A DNA stretch of 64,000 nucleotides, taken from the NCBI RefSeq assembly GCF_018325905.1, contig NZ_AP021901.1, positions 806,001 through 870,000 on the forward strand, read 5' to 3'. Within the stretch, counting starts at the first letter, position 1, and every line of letters starts with the position of its first letter. Of this stretch, positions 27,226 to 39,193 are shown piece after piece. The stretch is from Pseudomonas sp. St316. GTDB taxonomy: Bacteria; Pseudomonadota; Gammaproteobacteria; Pseudomonadales; Pseudomonadaceae. Below the pieces are notes generated by a model. It searched no databases and was not told the origin of the DNA. It saw only the letters and a list, made by a program, of their open reading frames with translations. The position numbers and the translations under genes were made by a program.

Positions 27226-28261
27226 ATTCCGCTGGCAACGCCAACCGCTGGCCCGCCATCAACAGCGACAACCGACTGAGGCTCATCCACGGTGAGCCGG
27301 CGGCCTGGCCCTTGATCTGCGCATCGATGCGCTGGGCTTCGAGCAGCAATTGCGCCCAGCGCGATGCGGAATAGCGTTGCAGGGCCTTGCTCATCAGCGG
27401 TTTGCGTTTGTCCCAGACGGGTGGGCGGGCCTGGCTGAAGGCCTTGTCCAGCGGCACGCCCTGGCTGTACTGCAGGGACAGGTTGGCCAGCAGGCGCAAT
27501 TCCCGGGCCAGGGCCCAGAGGATCACCGGCGGCTCGACGCCTTCGCCCCGCAGGCCTTCGAGCATGCGCAGGGCATGGGCGGCCTCGCCGTTGAGGATCG
27601 CGTCGGTCAGCCCGAAGACATCGAAGCGTGCACTGTCGGCCACGGCAGCCTGCACCGTTTCCACGGTGATCTGCCCGCCCTCGGCCATCAGCTTGAGCTT
27701 TTCGATTTCCTGGGCGGCGGCCAGCAGGTTGCCTTCGACCCGGGCGGCAATCAGCTCCACTGCGTCCTGGTTGGCCGAGAGGCCGGCTTGAGACAGGCGC
27801 TGGCGGATCCAACTGGGCAACTGGCTGACATCCACCGGCCAGATCTGCACGAACTGGGTCTGCTGGCCTTCGACCAGGGCCTTGCCCCATTTGGTCTTTT
27901 GCGCGCTGCCATCGAGTTTCGGCAAGCTGATGAGCAGCACGGTGTCTTCGGCGGGCCGTGAGCAATATTCGATCAGCGCAGCGGCGCCCTTGTCACCGGG
28001 TTTGCCAGACGGCAAACGCAGTTCCAGCAGGCGTTTCTCGGCGAACAACGACATGCTCGCGCCGGCTTGCAGCAGCGTGCCCCAGTCGAAACTGGCGTCG
28101 GCGGCGAATACCTGGCGTTCGTCGAAGCCTTGCTGGCGCGCAGCAGCGCGGATGGCGTCGGCGGCTTCCTGGCACAGCAGCGGGTCATCGCCACTGATGA
28201 TGTAGACCGGCGCGAGGGCACCTTGCAGGTGTTTACCGAGTTGGGCAGGGGCGAGCTTCAT
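27224..28261 (-). CDS. holA: DNA polymerase III subunit delta
   Basis: HolA is the delta subunit of the clamp loader; it opens the beta clamp. The 345-aa product begins MKLAPAQLGKHL and shows PVYIISGDDPLLCQEAAD, then LRLPSGKPGDKG and LIAARVEGNLLAAAQEIEKL, which are family segments. The start at 28261 is the conserved one; the frame is open further up without similarity. It follows lptE by 39 bases in the usual leuS-lptE-holA order. Confidence 0.95.
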   Translation of the reverse strand: MKLAPAQLGKHLQGALAPVYIISGDDPLLCQEAADAIRAAARQQGFDERQVFAADASFDWGTLLQAGASMSLFAEKRLLELRLPSGKPGDKGAAALIEYCSRPAEDTVLLISLPKLDGSAQKTKWGKALVEGQQTQFVQIWPVDVSQLPSWIRQRLSQAGLSANQDAVELIAARVEGNLLAAAQEIEKLKLMAEGGQITVETVQAAVADSARFDVFGLTDAILNGEAAHALRMLEGLRGEGVEPPVILWALARELRLLANLSLQYSQGVPLDKAFSQARPPVWDKRKPLMSKALQRYSASRWAQLLLEAQRIDAQIKGQAAGSPWMSLSRLSLLMAGQRLALPAE

Positions 28262-28300
28262 AAGAGAAGGCGAGCGGGGCGCCGGAGCGCCCCGCAAGGC

Positions 28301-28906
28301 TTATTCAGCCGGGATTTGCATCGGCGACTGCTGCGGGGTTTCCGCTTCAGCCTTGCGTGCTGCTTCCAGCGCATCGGCTTCGGCTTTGGCCTTGGCGTTG
28401 GCGGTCTGTTGCAACTGCTCCAGTTGGGCCGGGCTCAGCTGTTGCAGGCGCAGCATCATGCGCTGTACGAGTTCACGACGCATTTCGCCGCGCACTTCGA
28501 TGGACTCCTGGTCGGAACCGGTAATGTTGTTGCCGTCGTGCAGGTAGACCTTCTGCACTTGCAGTTTGTCGTCTATCAGCACCAGGTTGTTCTGGCCGCG
28601 GATCTCATAGCTCAGCTCGTTATTGAGCTCGTACTCGGCGGAACGACCGGCACCGGCATAGCTCAGGCTGCGCTGGCTTTGCTGTTCACGGGTCAGTACC
28701 AGCTTGTACGGCGCCCCGGTGTAGACTTTCACACCGCTGTTTTCCAAGGTGTTGCGCAGCATTTTCACGGTTTCGCCATAGGCGTCCCGTGCGCTGAGAT
28801 CCAGTTCCTTGATCGCCAGCTCGGTGGTGCCGGTGCCGCGCAGTTGGAAGCCGCAGGCGCTCAACAGGACCGCCAGGCCCACTACCAGCAGATTACGTTT
28901 GATCAT
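28301..28906 (-). CDS. lptE: LPS-assembly lipoprotein LptE
   Basis: LptE plugs the LptD barrel and helps insert lipopolysaccharide into the outer leaflet. The 201-aa protein has a signal peptide with lipobox LSAC, directly followed by the family start GFQLRGTG. The C-terminal third is a charged Ala/Glu/Gln-rich helix ending in a Pro-rich tail, longer than in E. coli. The start at 28906 has AGGGGAG eight bases upstream. It lies between leuS and holA. Confidence 0.94.
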   Translation of the reverse strand: MIKRNLLVVGLAVLLSACGFQLRGTGTTELAIKELDLSARDAYGETVKMLRNTLENSGVKVYTGAPYKLVLTREQQSQRSLSYAGAGRSAEYELNNELSYEIRGQNNLVLIDDKLQVQKVYLHDGNNITGSDQESIEVRGEMRRELVQRMMLRLQQLSPAQLEQLQQTANAKAKAEADALEAARKAEAETPQQSPMQIPAE

Positions 28907-28996
28907 CTTGTTGCTCCCCTTGAACCCTATGGGGGTCGACCATGCGACCCCGCAGGTTGTATTCGGCGCCAGGCTCAAGCCTCGCGCCCGATCCAA

Positions 28997-31804
<2,808 letters not shown>

Positions 31805-31895
31805 TCAGGGCCGTTGGTCGCGGCGCCCTGCCGGTTTGCCCAGCGAAGCTAAGCTTCTCAATGGGGAGTGAGTCTTATCTTCAATGAGGTGAGGG

Positions 31896-32216
31896 ATGGT
31901 TGAATCACAACGAAAAGTCGCTACACCTGAGTTGTACGAAAAACTGATCGATCGTCTCGGGGTGGCCCTGGACGCTGCAAGAACCGCCGGTCGCTTGCGT
32001 GATGAACGCCCGGTAGAGCTGGAACTGCGAGGCTTGAGCCCCGCGGAGTTCGAACTGGTCAAGGCTTACCTCGAACAGGCCGGACACCAACCCCCCACCA
32101 GTGGGGCCCAGGTACTCAAGCGTCTCGATGCGCCCCGTTCGGCCAAGGTTGTGTGGCTCAAGGACCGGACGCCTGACAAGGATGCTGTAAAGGTCCGGTC
32201 GCTGCAGTTCAAGTAA
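31896..32216 (+). CDS. Conserved hypothetical protein, 106 aa
   Basis: I do not recognise this family. It is a soluble, charged protein with no signal peptide, no Cys and no membrane segment. The first 35 residues look helical (LYEKLIDRLGVALDAARTAG), followed by a middle ELELRGLSPAEFELVKAYLE and a basic C-terminus (KVVWLKDRTPDKDAVKVRSL). The start has GAGGTGAGGG just before ATG. It is divergent from leuS and upstream of the YdcF-like gene. A similar small gene occupies the same place in other Pseudomonas (PA3986 in P. aeruginosa). Confidence 0.75.
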   Translation: MVESQRKVATPELYEKLIDRLGVALDAARTAGRLRDERPVELELRGLSPAEFELVKAYLEQAGHQPPTSGAQVLKRLDAPRSAKVVWLKDRTPDKDAVKVRSLQFK

Positions 32217-32297
32217 AGCCGGATTCACGCGTGTCGCTTTTTTTGGTTCAGGGCTTTTTCGAATCTGTTGTCGCTTTGCGTCAACCCCCTTAGGCTT

Positions 32298-32319
32298 CGG
32301 GCATCTATGGAGATGCCCG
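32298..32319 (+). promoter_or_regulatory. Hairpin covering the ribosome site of the YdcF-like gene
   Basis: CGGGCATCT and AGATGCCCG pair over nine bases around ATGG and end exactly one base before the ATG. The only GGAG-like ribosome site lies in the loop and right arm, so the hairpin could hide it. Confidence 0.45.
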
Positions 32320-33081
32320 ATGCCGTTTCGCTATTTCATCAAACAACTTCTATTGCCGCCCGGCATTCTTTTGCTGCTGTTGGCGCTCGCCTGGTGGTGG
32401 CGCCATTCTCGGCCGCGCCTGGCCCGGCTGTGTTTCGCCGTGGGCCTGGGCGGTTTCTGGTTGATGAGCCTGCCGGTGGTGGTGCAGTGGAGCGCCAGGG
32501 CATTGGAGCGTGAGCCGCCGCTGCTGCGCAGTGAATGGGCGACCCTGGCCCAGCGTGCCGACGCCATCGTGGTGCTGGGTTCCGGTCGCGAGCGCGGTGA
32601 CCTGGCCTGGGGCGCCGATCAGCCCACGGGTGTCGGCCTTGAGCGCCAGCGTTATGCGGCGCGGCTGGCCAAGGCGTCGGGCTTGCCCGTGTTGACCACC
32701 GGCGGCTTGCATTACGGCACCCCACCCAGCGAGGCCAAGTTGATGGCCGACTCGATGCTGGAGGATTCCGGCGTCAACGTGCGCTGGCAGGAAGGACGTA
32801 GCCGCACCACCTGGGAAAACGCCCAGATGAGCGCTGAGATCCTGTTGCCGGAAGGCATCAAGCGGGTCGTGGTGGTCACCCAGGCCTGGCACATGCCGCG
32901 GTCGGTCTGGAGTTTCGAGCACGCGGGGTTTGAAGTGGTGCCGGCGCCGGTGGGTTTCCTGGGGCAGGACAACGCCCGGCCACTGGGCGGCTGGATGCCG
33001 GAGTTCAAGTCGATCTGGCAATCCGGGCAGTTGATGAATGAGGCGGTGGGGCTGGTGGGGTATTGGTTGTTCTATCGCTGA
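32320..33081 (+). CDS. YdcF/ElyC family protein (DUF218)
   Basis: The 253-aa protein has two N-terminal membrane helices (residues about 8-25 and 35-55) and a DUF218 domain: DAIVVLGSGRERGD, RQRYAARLAKASGLPVLTTGG, SRTTWENAQMSAEILL and VTQAWHMPRSVWSFEHAG. ElyC-type members affect undecaprenyl phosphate use and envelope integrity, and SanA-like ones affect vancomycin tolerance. That fits the wall-related context but the reaction is unknown. Start at the ATG directly after the hairpin at 32298-32319. Confidence 0.88.
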   Translation: MPFRYFIKQLLLPPGILLLLLALAWWWRHSRPRLARLCFAVGLGGFWLMSLPVVVQWSARALEREPPLLRSEWATLAQRADAIVVLGSGRERGDLAWGADQPTGVGLERQRYAARLAKASGLPVLTTGGLHYGTPPSEAKLMADSMLEDSGVNVRWQEGRSRTTWENAQMSAEILLPEGIKRVVVVTQAWHMPRSVWSFEHAGFEVVPAPVGFLGQDNARPLGGWMPEFKSIWQSGQLMNEAVGLVGYWLFYR

Positions 33082-33129
33082 ATGATCAGGGTGAACGCCA
33101 CAAGGTTTTTCATTCACAGGGGGAACGAG

Positions 33130-34653
33130 TCAAACGGTCTTGGCCATCCGGCTCGCCATCAACGCCCAGCCCAGCAGCAATACGCACAAGATGATCAGCG
33201 GCCACGAGCGCCAATGCAGGTACGGCGTCAGCTCGTGCATCGGCACCACTTCGCCGTACAGGATGCCGCGCTCGAATTGCGGGATCTGTGCGGTGATCTG
33301 GCCGAAGGGGTTGATCAGGCCGGTGACGCCGTTGTTGGTGGCGCGGATCATCCAGCGGCCGGCTTCCAAGGCGCGCATCTGGGCCATTTGCAGGTGTTGC
33401 AATGGGCCGATCGAGGTGCCGAACCAGGTGTCGTTGCTGATGGTCAGCAACAGGTCGCTGCGCGCTGACAAGCCGGCGGCGAATTCCGGGTAGACCACTT
33501 CATAGCAGATGAACGGCGCGATCTGGTAACCCTTGGCTTGCAGCAGCGGCTGGTCGGCCGGGCCCCGGGCGAAGTCCGACATGGGCAGGTCGAAGAAGGC
33601 GATCAGGCCGCGCAGGATGTCCTGTAGCGGTACGTATTCGCCGAATGGCACGAGTTTCTGCTTCAGGTAGGTACCGTCGCCTTCGCCGGTGACGGTGATG
33701 CCGTTGAAATAGCGCTTCTCGTGGCGTACCAGTTGGCGAATCGGCACGCCGGTGATCAGCGCCGAATGCCGCTCGGCGGCGAAGCTGCCCATCATGTCCA
33801 GGTAACCCTGGGCAGATTCCTTGAGCACCGGCACCGCGGTTTCCGGCCAGATCAACAGGTCGACGCGCTTGGACGCAAAGCTCATGTCGCGGTACAGCGC
33901 CAATTGCGCGTTGAGCTGTTCCGGGTCCCATTTCATGCTTTGTTCGATGTTGCCCTGGATCGCCGCAACGCTCAGCGGGTCACCCGAAGGGCTCGTCCAG
34001 GCATGGCCCTTGAGGGCCATGCCGGCCACCCAGGGGCCGGCCAGCAACACCACGCCGGCCGCGATGAAGCCCTTGCGGCCGGTGCCGATCAGTCGGCGCG
34101 CGTTGTACAGCAACGCGGCGGTCAGGGCCAGGGTGAAGGAAATCAGCCACATCCCGCCCAGCGGCGCGAGGCCGGCCAGCGGGCCGTCAAGTTGGCTGTA
34201 ACCGGAATACAGCCACGGGAACCCGGTAAGGAACCAGCCGCGGAAGGCTTCCTGGCCCAACCACAGCGCGGCGAATGCCAGGGCATCGGCCAGCGGCGCC
34301 TCGTTGCGGCGTAGCCAACGCGCCCAGAGCCAGGCGGGCAGGGCGAAGAACCAGGCGATGGCGGCGATGAACAGCAGCATCAGCAGCCCGGCAAGCAGCA
34401 CCGAGGCGCCGCCGAAGTTATGGATGCTGACGTAGATCCAACTGGTGCCGGCACCGAACAGGCCAAAGCCGAAACACCAGCCACGGCCCAGGGCTTGGCG
34501 CGGCGACAGCTCGCGCAGCCCGGCATAGAACAAGCCGACCGCCAGCAATGCCAGCGGCCAGAGGTCGAACGGTGCCAGGGCCAGGGTGGTGATCGCGCCG
34601 GCCGCCACGGCCAGCAGGTTACCGGGCCAGCCGGGGCGGTTTATCCAGCGCAT
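33130..34653 (-). CDS. lnt: Apolipoprotein N-acyltransferase
   Basis: Lnt adds the third acyl chain to lipoprotein N-termini in the inner membrane. The 507-aa protein has six or more N-terminal helices and a C-terminal nitrilase-type domain with the catalytic triad positions: Glu in IWPETAVPVL, Lys in YLKQKLVPFGEYVP and Cys in APFICYEVVYPE. The length is normal. It follows corC by 27 bases, the usual corC-lnt pairing, and serves the several lipoproteins encoded in this window. Confidence 0.96.
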   Translation of the reverse strand: MRWINRPGWPGNLLAVAAGAITTLALAPFDLWPLALLAVGLFYAGLRELSPRQALGRGWCFGFGLFGAGTSWIYVSIHNFGGASVLLAGLLMLLFIAAIAWFFALPAWLWARWLRRNEAPLADALAFAALWLGQEAFRGWFLTGFPWLYSGYSQLDGPLAGLAPLGGMWLISFTLALTAALLYNARRLIGTGRKGFIAAGVVLLAGPWVAGMALKGHAWTSPSGDPLSVAAIQGNIEQSMKWDPEQLNAQLALYRDMSFASKRVDLLIWPETAVPVLKESAQGYLDMMGSFAAERHSALITGVPIRQLVRHEKRYFNGITVTGEGDGTYLKQKLVPFGEYVPLQDILRGLIAFFDLPMSDFARGPADQPLLQAKGYQIAPFICYEVVYPEFAAGLSARSDLLLTISNDTWFGTSIGPLQHLQMAQMRALEAGRWMIRATNNGVTGLINPFGQITAQIPQFERGILYGEVVPMHELTPYLHWRSWPLIILCVLLLGWALMASRMAKTV

Positions 34654-34680
34654 GTGTTTCCTTAGCGGGTCTCGCAGGGG

Positions 34681-35520
34681 TTATCGGGCAATGGGTGTCA
34701 GGCGCAGCAGGTGAATCCGACGGCTGTCGGCGTTCAGGATGCGGAAGCGCCAGGAGCCGATTTCCGTGGTTTCGTTGCGCTTGGGCAGGTGCCCGAAAGC
34801 ACTCATCACCAGGCCGCCGACGGTGTCGAACTCATCGTCGGAGAATTGGCTGTCGAAGAATTCGTTGAAGTTCTCGATCGGCGTCAGGGCCTTGATCAGG
34901 AAGTCGCCGCTGGGCAGCGGCTTGATGTAGCTGTCTTCCTCGACGTCGTGCTCGTCCTCGATGTCGCCGACGATCTGCTCGAGCACGTCTTCGATGGTGA
35001 CCAGGCCGGCCACGCCGCCGTATTCGTCGATGACGATGGCCATGTGGTTGTGGTTGGCGCGAAATTCACGCAGCAGCACGTTCAGGCGCTTGGACTCGGG
35101 CACGAAGGTGGCCGGGCGCAACAGGTCCTTGATGTTGAAGCTGTCGCCGTTTTCCTGAAGGATCAGCGGCAGCAGGTCCTTGGCCAGCAGCACGCCCATG
35201 ACGTCGTCATGGCTTTCGCCGACGACCGGGTAGCGCGAGTGAGCGGAGTCGACCACGGCGGGCAAAAATTCGCGGGGGGTCTGGGTCGCCTTGATGCTGA
35301 CCATCTGCGAGCGCGGGACCATGATGTCCCGGACTTGCAGGTCAGCGACCTGGATGGCGCCTTCGACGATGGCCAGCGCTTCGCTGTCCAGCAGTTTGTT
35401 CTGGTGTGCGTCGCGCAGCAGCTCCAGCAGCTCCTGGCGGTTCTTCGGCTCATGGGCAAAAGCCTGGGTGAGCTTGCCCAGCCATGACTTCTGCCCGTTG
35501 CTCGATCGATCTTCGCTCAT
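34681..35520 (-). CDS. corC: CorC/HlyC family CBS-domain transporter accessory protein
   Basis: The 279-aa protein has two CBS domains (IMVPRSQMVSIKATQ and MAIVIDEYGGVAGLVTIEDV) and a C-terminal CorC_HlyC domain (FDTVGGLVMSAFGHLPKRNE). CorC proteins are linked to magnesium and cobalt efflux with CorA, though the Pseudomonas member is mainly known by its position with ybeY and lnt. The ATG at 35520 begins MSEDRSSNGQKSW; the upstream extension of the frame is unlike the family. Confidence 0.93.
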   Translation of the reverse strand: MSEDRSSNGQKSWLGKLTQAFAHEPKNRQELLELLRDAHQNKLLDSEALAIVEGAIQVADLQVRDIMVPRSQMVSIKATQTPREFLPAVVDSAHSRYPVVGESHDDVMGVLLAKDLLPLILQENGDSFNIKDLLRPATFVPESKRLNVLLREFRANHNHMAIVIDEYGGVAGLVTIEDVLEQIVGDIEDEHDVEEDSYIKPLPSGDFLIKALTPIENFNEFFDSQFSDDEFDTVGGLVMSAFGHLPKRNETTEIGSWRFRILNADSRRIHLLRLTPIAR

Positions 35521-35560
35521 AGCGATTACTCTGAATCCTTTGTCGTTACAGGTTGATGTA

Positions 35561-36019
35561 TCAGTGTTCGTCGCCGGCGTAGGGGTCGGGGTGACCCAGC
35601 TCTGCAAGCAACGTTCGTTCCAGCGCTTCCATTTCTTCGGCTTCGTCATCTTCTATATGGTCGTAACCCAGTAGATGCAAGCAGCCGTGAATCACCAGAT
35701 GGGCCCAATGGGCCTCAGGGGTCTTGTCCTGTTCCGCCGCTTCACGCTCCACCACCGGGACGCAGATCACCAGGTCGCCCAGCAGTGGGATGTCGAGCAG
35801 TTCGTCGGGCACATCGGCGGGAAACGACAGCACGTTGGTGGCGTAGTCTTTCTGCCGCCAGGTGTGGTTCAGTTCACGGCCTTCGGGTTCGTCCACCAGG
35901 CGGATCGTCAGCTCCGAGTCGGCGCTGCGCTGGCGCAGGGCCAGTTCGCACCATTGGCGGAACTGGGCTTCGCTGGGAGCGGCGTGTTCGCAGGCCACTT
36001 GCAGGTCGAGTTCAAGCAT
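35561..36019 (-). CDS. ybeY: Endoribonuclease YbeY (rRNA maturation factor)
   Basis: YbeY is a zinc-dependent RNase needed for 16S rRNA 3' end maturation and 70S quality control. The 152-aa product has the metal site [11 protein letters not shown] with three His residues, preceded by [13 protein letters not shown] and [13 protein letters not shown]. The start overlaps the end of phoH by eight bases. The order phoH-ybeY-corC-lnt is conserved in gammaproteobacteria. Confidence 0.95.
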   Translation of the reverse strand: MLELDLQVACEHAAPSEAQFRQWCELALRQRSADSELTIRLVDEPEGRELNHTWRQKDYATNVLSFPADVPDELLDIPLLGDLVICVPVVEREAAEQDKTPEAHWAHLVIHGCLHLLGYDHIEDDEAEEMEALERTLLAELGHPDPYAGDEH

Positions 36020-37022
36020 TGTGGCGAGTGCCTTTGCTTTCGGCCGCATCGTCAGCCTCGCGATTCTCGAAGCGCTCGTAGGCTTCGACAATGCGCTGCA
36101 CCAACGGATGGCGCACGACGTCCTTGGGCATGAAGTGCGTGAAGCTGATGCCTGGCACGTCCTTGAGGACCTGGATCACATGGTTCAGCCCGGACTTGGT
36201 GCCACGGGGCAGGTCGACCTGGGTGATGTCCCCGGTGATGACGGCGGTGGAGCCGAAGCCGATGCGGGTCAGGAACATTTTCATCTGCTCGACCGTGGTG
36301 TTCTGGCTTTCGTCGAGGATGATGAAGCTGTTGTTCAGCGTACGACCGCGCATGTAGGCCAGCGGCGCGACCTCGATGACCTGGCGCTCGATCAGCTTGG
36401 CGACGTATTCGAAGCCGAGCATTTCATACAGCGCGTCATAGAGCGGGCGCAGGTACGGGTCGATCTTCTGGGCCAGGTCGCCGGGCAGGAAGCCGAGTTT
36501 CTCACCCGCTTCGACCGCCGGTCGCACCAGCAGGATGCGCCGCACCTGTTCGCGTTCCAGTGCATCGACGGCGCAGGCTACGGCCAGGTAGGTCTTGCCG
36601 GTACCGGCCGGGCCGATGCCGAAGTTGATGTCGTTGCCCAGGATTTCCTTCACGTAGCGCTGCTGATTCAAGCCGCGAGGGCGAATCATGCCTTTTTTCG
36701 TGCGCAGGGCCACGGCAGGTTCCGACGGGGCGTGGTTGTCGAGTTCTTCGACAGCCGACTCCTGCAAGAACAGGTGGACCGTATCCGGCGACAGCTCGCT
36801 CCCCTTGGTTTCCCGATAGAGACGGCGCAGCAGGTTTTCCGCGGAGGTGGTGTGCTTGGGTTCGCCAATCAGTTCGAACTGGTTTCCGCGGTTGCGGATC
36901 TCGATGGCCAGGCGCTGTTCGATCAAGCGCAGGTGCTCGTCGAATTGCCCGCACAGATTGGCGAAGCGGCGAGCCTCAAAGGGCTCGAGAATAAAGCGAT
37001 GTGGTTCGATGGGTGCGTTCAA
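36012..37022 (-). CDS. ybeZ: PhoH-like ATPase (YbeZ)
   Basis: The 336-aa protein is a PhoH-family ATPase that acts with YbeY in rRNA processing. It has Walker [12 protein letters not shown], Walker B IILDESQN and the [12 protein letters not shown] motif. No ATG lies near the conserved N-terminus [15 protein letters not shown] choose TTG at 37022, directly before it. The ribosome site there is weak, and a GTG further up in the same frame cannot be excluded. A REP pair lies between this start and miaB. Confidence 0.93.
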   Translation of the reverse strand: MNAPIEPHRFILEPFEARRFANLCGQFDEHLRLIEQRLAIEIRNRGNQFELIGEPKHTTSAENLLRRLYRETKGSELSPDTVHLFLQESAVEELDNHAPSEPAVALRTKKGMIRPRGLNQQRYVKEILGNDINFGIGPAGTGKTYLAVACAVDALEREQVRRILLVRPAVEAGEKLGFLPGDLAQKIDPYLRPLYDALYEMLGFEYVAKLIERQVIEVAPLAYMRGRTLNNSFIILDESQNTTVEQMKMFLTRIGFGSTAVITGDITQVDLPRGTKSGLNHVIQVLKDVPGISFTHFMPKDVVRHPLVQRIVEAYERFENREADDAAESKGTRHNA

Positions 37023-37134
37023 GGTCGTTTTTAGCCGCCCAAGGGCAATTAAGGTGAAATCAAGGATAACGCCAGTAGGCTGGGTGCGAAAGCTCTTAAA
37101 CAGGCGAATCTGATGACAGGGTTGGCACACCCCC

Positions 37135-37221
37135 TGTGGGAGCAAGGCTTGCCCGCGATCAAGGCGCCGCGGTCTTCAGTAAGATTGCGGTGCTTCCATC
37201 GCGGGCAAGCCTTACTCCCAC
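37135..37221. repeat. Variant REP pair
   Basis: TGTGGGAGCAAGGCTTGCCC and an inverted copy around a 40-base spacer, between miaB and phoH. The core GCAAGGCTTGC marks the same subfamily as 11019-11122. Confidence 0.88.
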
Positions 37222-37259
37222 TGGTCTTGCTTTCACAGGCAGTGGTGCTTTTGAGCAGG

Positions 37260-38588
37260 TTACTGGACCAGCGAACCGCGCAGGGAGTGCGGTTGCGCGG
37301 CGTCGATGTGCACGTCGGCGAACTGGCCGATCAGGGCCGGAGTGTCGCAGCGGAAGTTGACGATGCGGTTGTTTTCCGTGCGTCCCTGCAATTCGCCGGG
37401 GTCTTTTTTCGAGTAATCGGTCACCAGGATCCGCTGGACGGAGCCGACCATTTGTCGGCTGATCTCGAAGCCTTGCTGGTTCAGACGGTGCTGCAAGGCG
37501 TTGAGCCGTTCCTTTTTCAGCTCTTCAGGGGTGTCGTCCGCCAGATCGGCCGCCGGGGTGCCGGGGCGCTGGCTGTAGACGAAGGAATAGGAGAAGTCGA
37601 AGCCCACGTCTTCGATCAGCTTCATGGTCTGCTGGAAGTCTTTCTCGGTTTCACCGGGGAAACCGACGATAAAGTCCGAGCTGATGCAGATCCCCGGCAC
37701 TGCCGCGCGCAACTTGCGCAGCTTGGATTTGTACTCCAGCGCCGTGTGGTTGCGTTTCATGGCGGCAAGGATCCGGTCGGAGCCCGATTGCACCGGCAGG
37801 TGCAGGTGCTTGACCAGTTCCGGGACTTCGGCGTGGGCCTGGATCAGGCTGTCGGAGAACTCCAGCGGATGAGACGTGGTGTAGCGGATGCGGTCGATGC
37901 CATCCACTGCCGCCACGACGCGGATCAGTTCGGCGAGGTCCGCCAGGCGCCCGTCATGGGTCAGGCCACGATAGCCGTTGACGTTCTGCCCCAGCAGGGT
38001 CACTTCGCGCACGCCGTGTTCCGCCAGGTGGATGATTTCGGCGATCACGTCGTCGAACGGCCGGCTGACTTCTTCGCCGCGGGTGTAGGGCACCACGCAG
38101 AACGTGCAGTATTTGCTGCAACCTTCCATCACCGACACGTAGGCACTTGGGCCGTCGATGCGCGGTTCGGGCAGGTGGTCGAATTTTTCGATTTCCGGGA
38201 ACGAGACGTCCACTTGCGGCAGCTTGGTGCTGCGCGCCGCATCGATCATCTCCGGCAGGCGGTGCAAGGTCTGCGGGCCGAAGACCACGTCCACGTACGG
38301 CGCGCGATCACGAATGGCCGCGCCTTCCTGGCTGGCCACGCAACCGCCCACGGCGATGACCATTTCCGGGTTGGCCAACTTCAGTTCGCGCCAGCGGCCG
38401 AGCTGGGAATACACCCGGTCCTGGGCGCGTTCGCGAATCGAGCAGGTGTTGAGCAGGATCACGTCCGCGTCTTCAGCGCGGGCGGTGACTTCCAGGGCCT
38501 GGTGTTCACCCAGCAGATCGACCATGCGCGAGCTGTCGTACTCGTTCATCTGGCAACCGTGGGTTTCGATGTAAAGCTTCTTGGCCAT
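37260..38588 (-). CDS. miaB: tRNA-2-methylthio-N6-dimethylallyladenosine synthase
   Basis: MiaB is a radical SAM methylthiotransferase that adds the 2-methylthio group to i6A37 in tRNA. The 442-aa product has the N-terminal cluster cysteines in [19 protein letters not shown] and AVGGCVAS, the radical SAM CxxxCxxC in [16 protein letters not shown], and a C-terminal TRAM domain. The ATG at 38588 begins [19 protein letters not shown], the family start. It is divergent from the DUF1820 gene. Confidence 0.96.
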   Translation of the reverse strand: MAKKLYIETHGCQMNEYDSSRMVDLLGEHQALEVTARAEDADVILLNTCSIRERAQDRVYSQLGRWRELKLANPEMVIAVGGCVASQEGAAIRDRAPYVDVVFGPQTLHRLPEMIDAARSTKLPQVDVSFPEIEKFDHLPEPRIDGPSAYVSVMEGCSKYCTFCVVPYTRGEEVSRPFDDVIAEIIHLAEHGVREVTLLGQNVNGYRGLTHDGRLADLAELIRVVAAVDGIDRIRYTTSHPLEFSDSLIQAHAEVPELVKHLHLPVQSGSDRILAAMKRNHTALEYKSKLRKLRAAVPGICISSDFIVGFPGETEKDFQQTMKLIEDVGFDFSYSFVYSQRPGTPAADLADDTPEELKKERLNALQHRLNQQGFEISRQMVGSVQRILVTDYSKKDPGELQGRTENNRIVNFRCDTPALIGQFADVHIDAAQPHSLRGSLVQ

Positions 38589-38721
38589 GGACGGGATCAT
38601 CACGTGATTCAAAGAACCGCGCATTATAGGGAACAAGTCTCTGGGTTCCTACCGCTGTGCGAGCAGTGGCTATGCTATAGTTCGCGCCCTCATTTTTACC
38701 CGCCGATGTGTTTCGCCAGCC

Positions 38722-39051
38722 ATGACCAAACGTGAAGCTCCAATCTACAAGGTGATTTTCCTCAACCAGGGCCAGGTGTTCGAAATGTACGCCAAGCAGA
38801 TCTATCAAAGTGATCTGTGGGGTTTCCTGGAAGTGGAAGAATTCGTCTTTGGCGAGCGTACGCAAGTGGTCGTCGACCCGAGCGAGGAAAAGCTCAAGGC
38901 GCAGTTCGAAGGCGTGGTGCGCAGCTTCGTGCCGATGCATTCGATCGTGCGCATCGACGAAGTCGAACGCCTGGGCACCCCGAAAATCAGCGAAGCCCGC
39001 GGCGCGGTCGGCAATGTGATGCCGTTTCCGATGCCTATGCCTGAGAAGTAA
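38722..39051 (+). CDS. DUF1820 family protein
   Basis: A 109-aa soluble protein with the DUF1820 pattern: YKVIFLNQGQVFEMYAKQIY, DLWGFLEVEEFVFGERT and a C-terminal MHSIVRIDEVERLG. It ends in a Pro-Met-rich tail (VMPFPMPMPEK). The family has no known function and is often found beside miaB. A TATAGT at 38676-38681 may be its -10, but no -35 is clear. Confidence 0.9.
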   Translation: MTKREAPIYKVIFLNQGQVFEMYAKQIYQSDLWGFLEVEEFVFGERTQVVVDPSEEKLKAQFEGVVRSFVPMHSIVRIDEVERLGTPKISEARGAVGNVMPFPMPMPEK

Positions 39052-39074
39052 GGCCCAAGACCGAGTTGTTCCCA

Positions 39075-39169
39075 ATCGCGAGCAAGCTCGCTCCCACCAG
39101 GGGATTGCTGGTGTACACGAATCTTGTGTCTGCCGGGAGTCGACTGTGGGAGCGAGCTTGCTCGCGATG
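39075..39169. repeat. REP inverted pair (BIME)
   Basis: An inverted copy followed by a forward TGTGGGAGCGAGCTTGCTCG copy. The spacer (GTGTACACGAATCTTGTGTC) is clearly related to the 43-bp unit repeated at 23915-24043. Confidence 0.9.
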
Positions 39170-39193
39170 AGGCCTTCAAGGCCGAAGCAATAA

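Noticed and set aside
28930..28960. Hairpin GGGGTCG/CGACCCC between leuS and lptE as a terminator
   Set aside because: No T tract follows on the leuS strand, and lptE and holA are expected to be co-transcribed with leuS.
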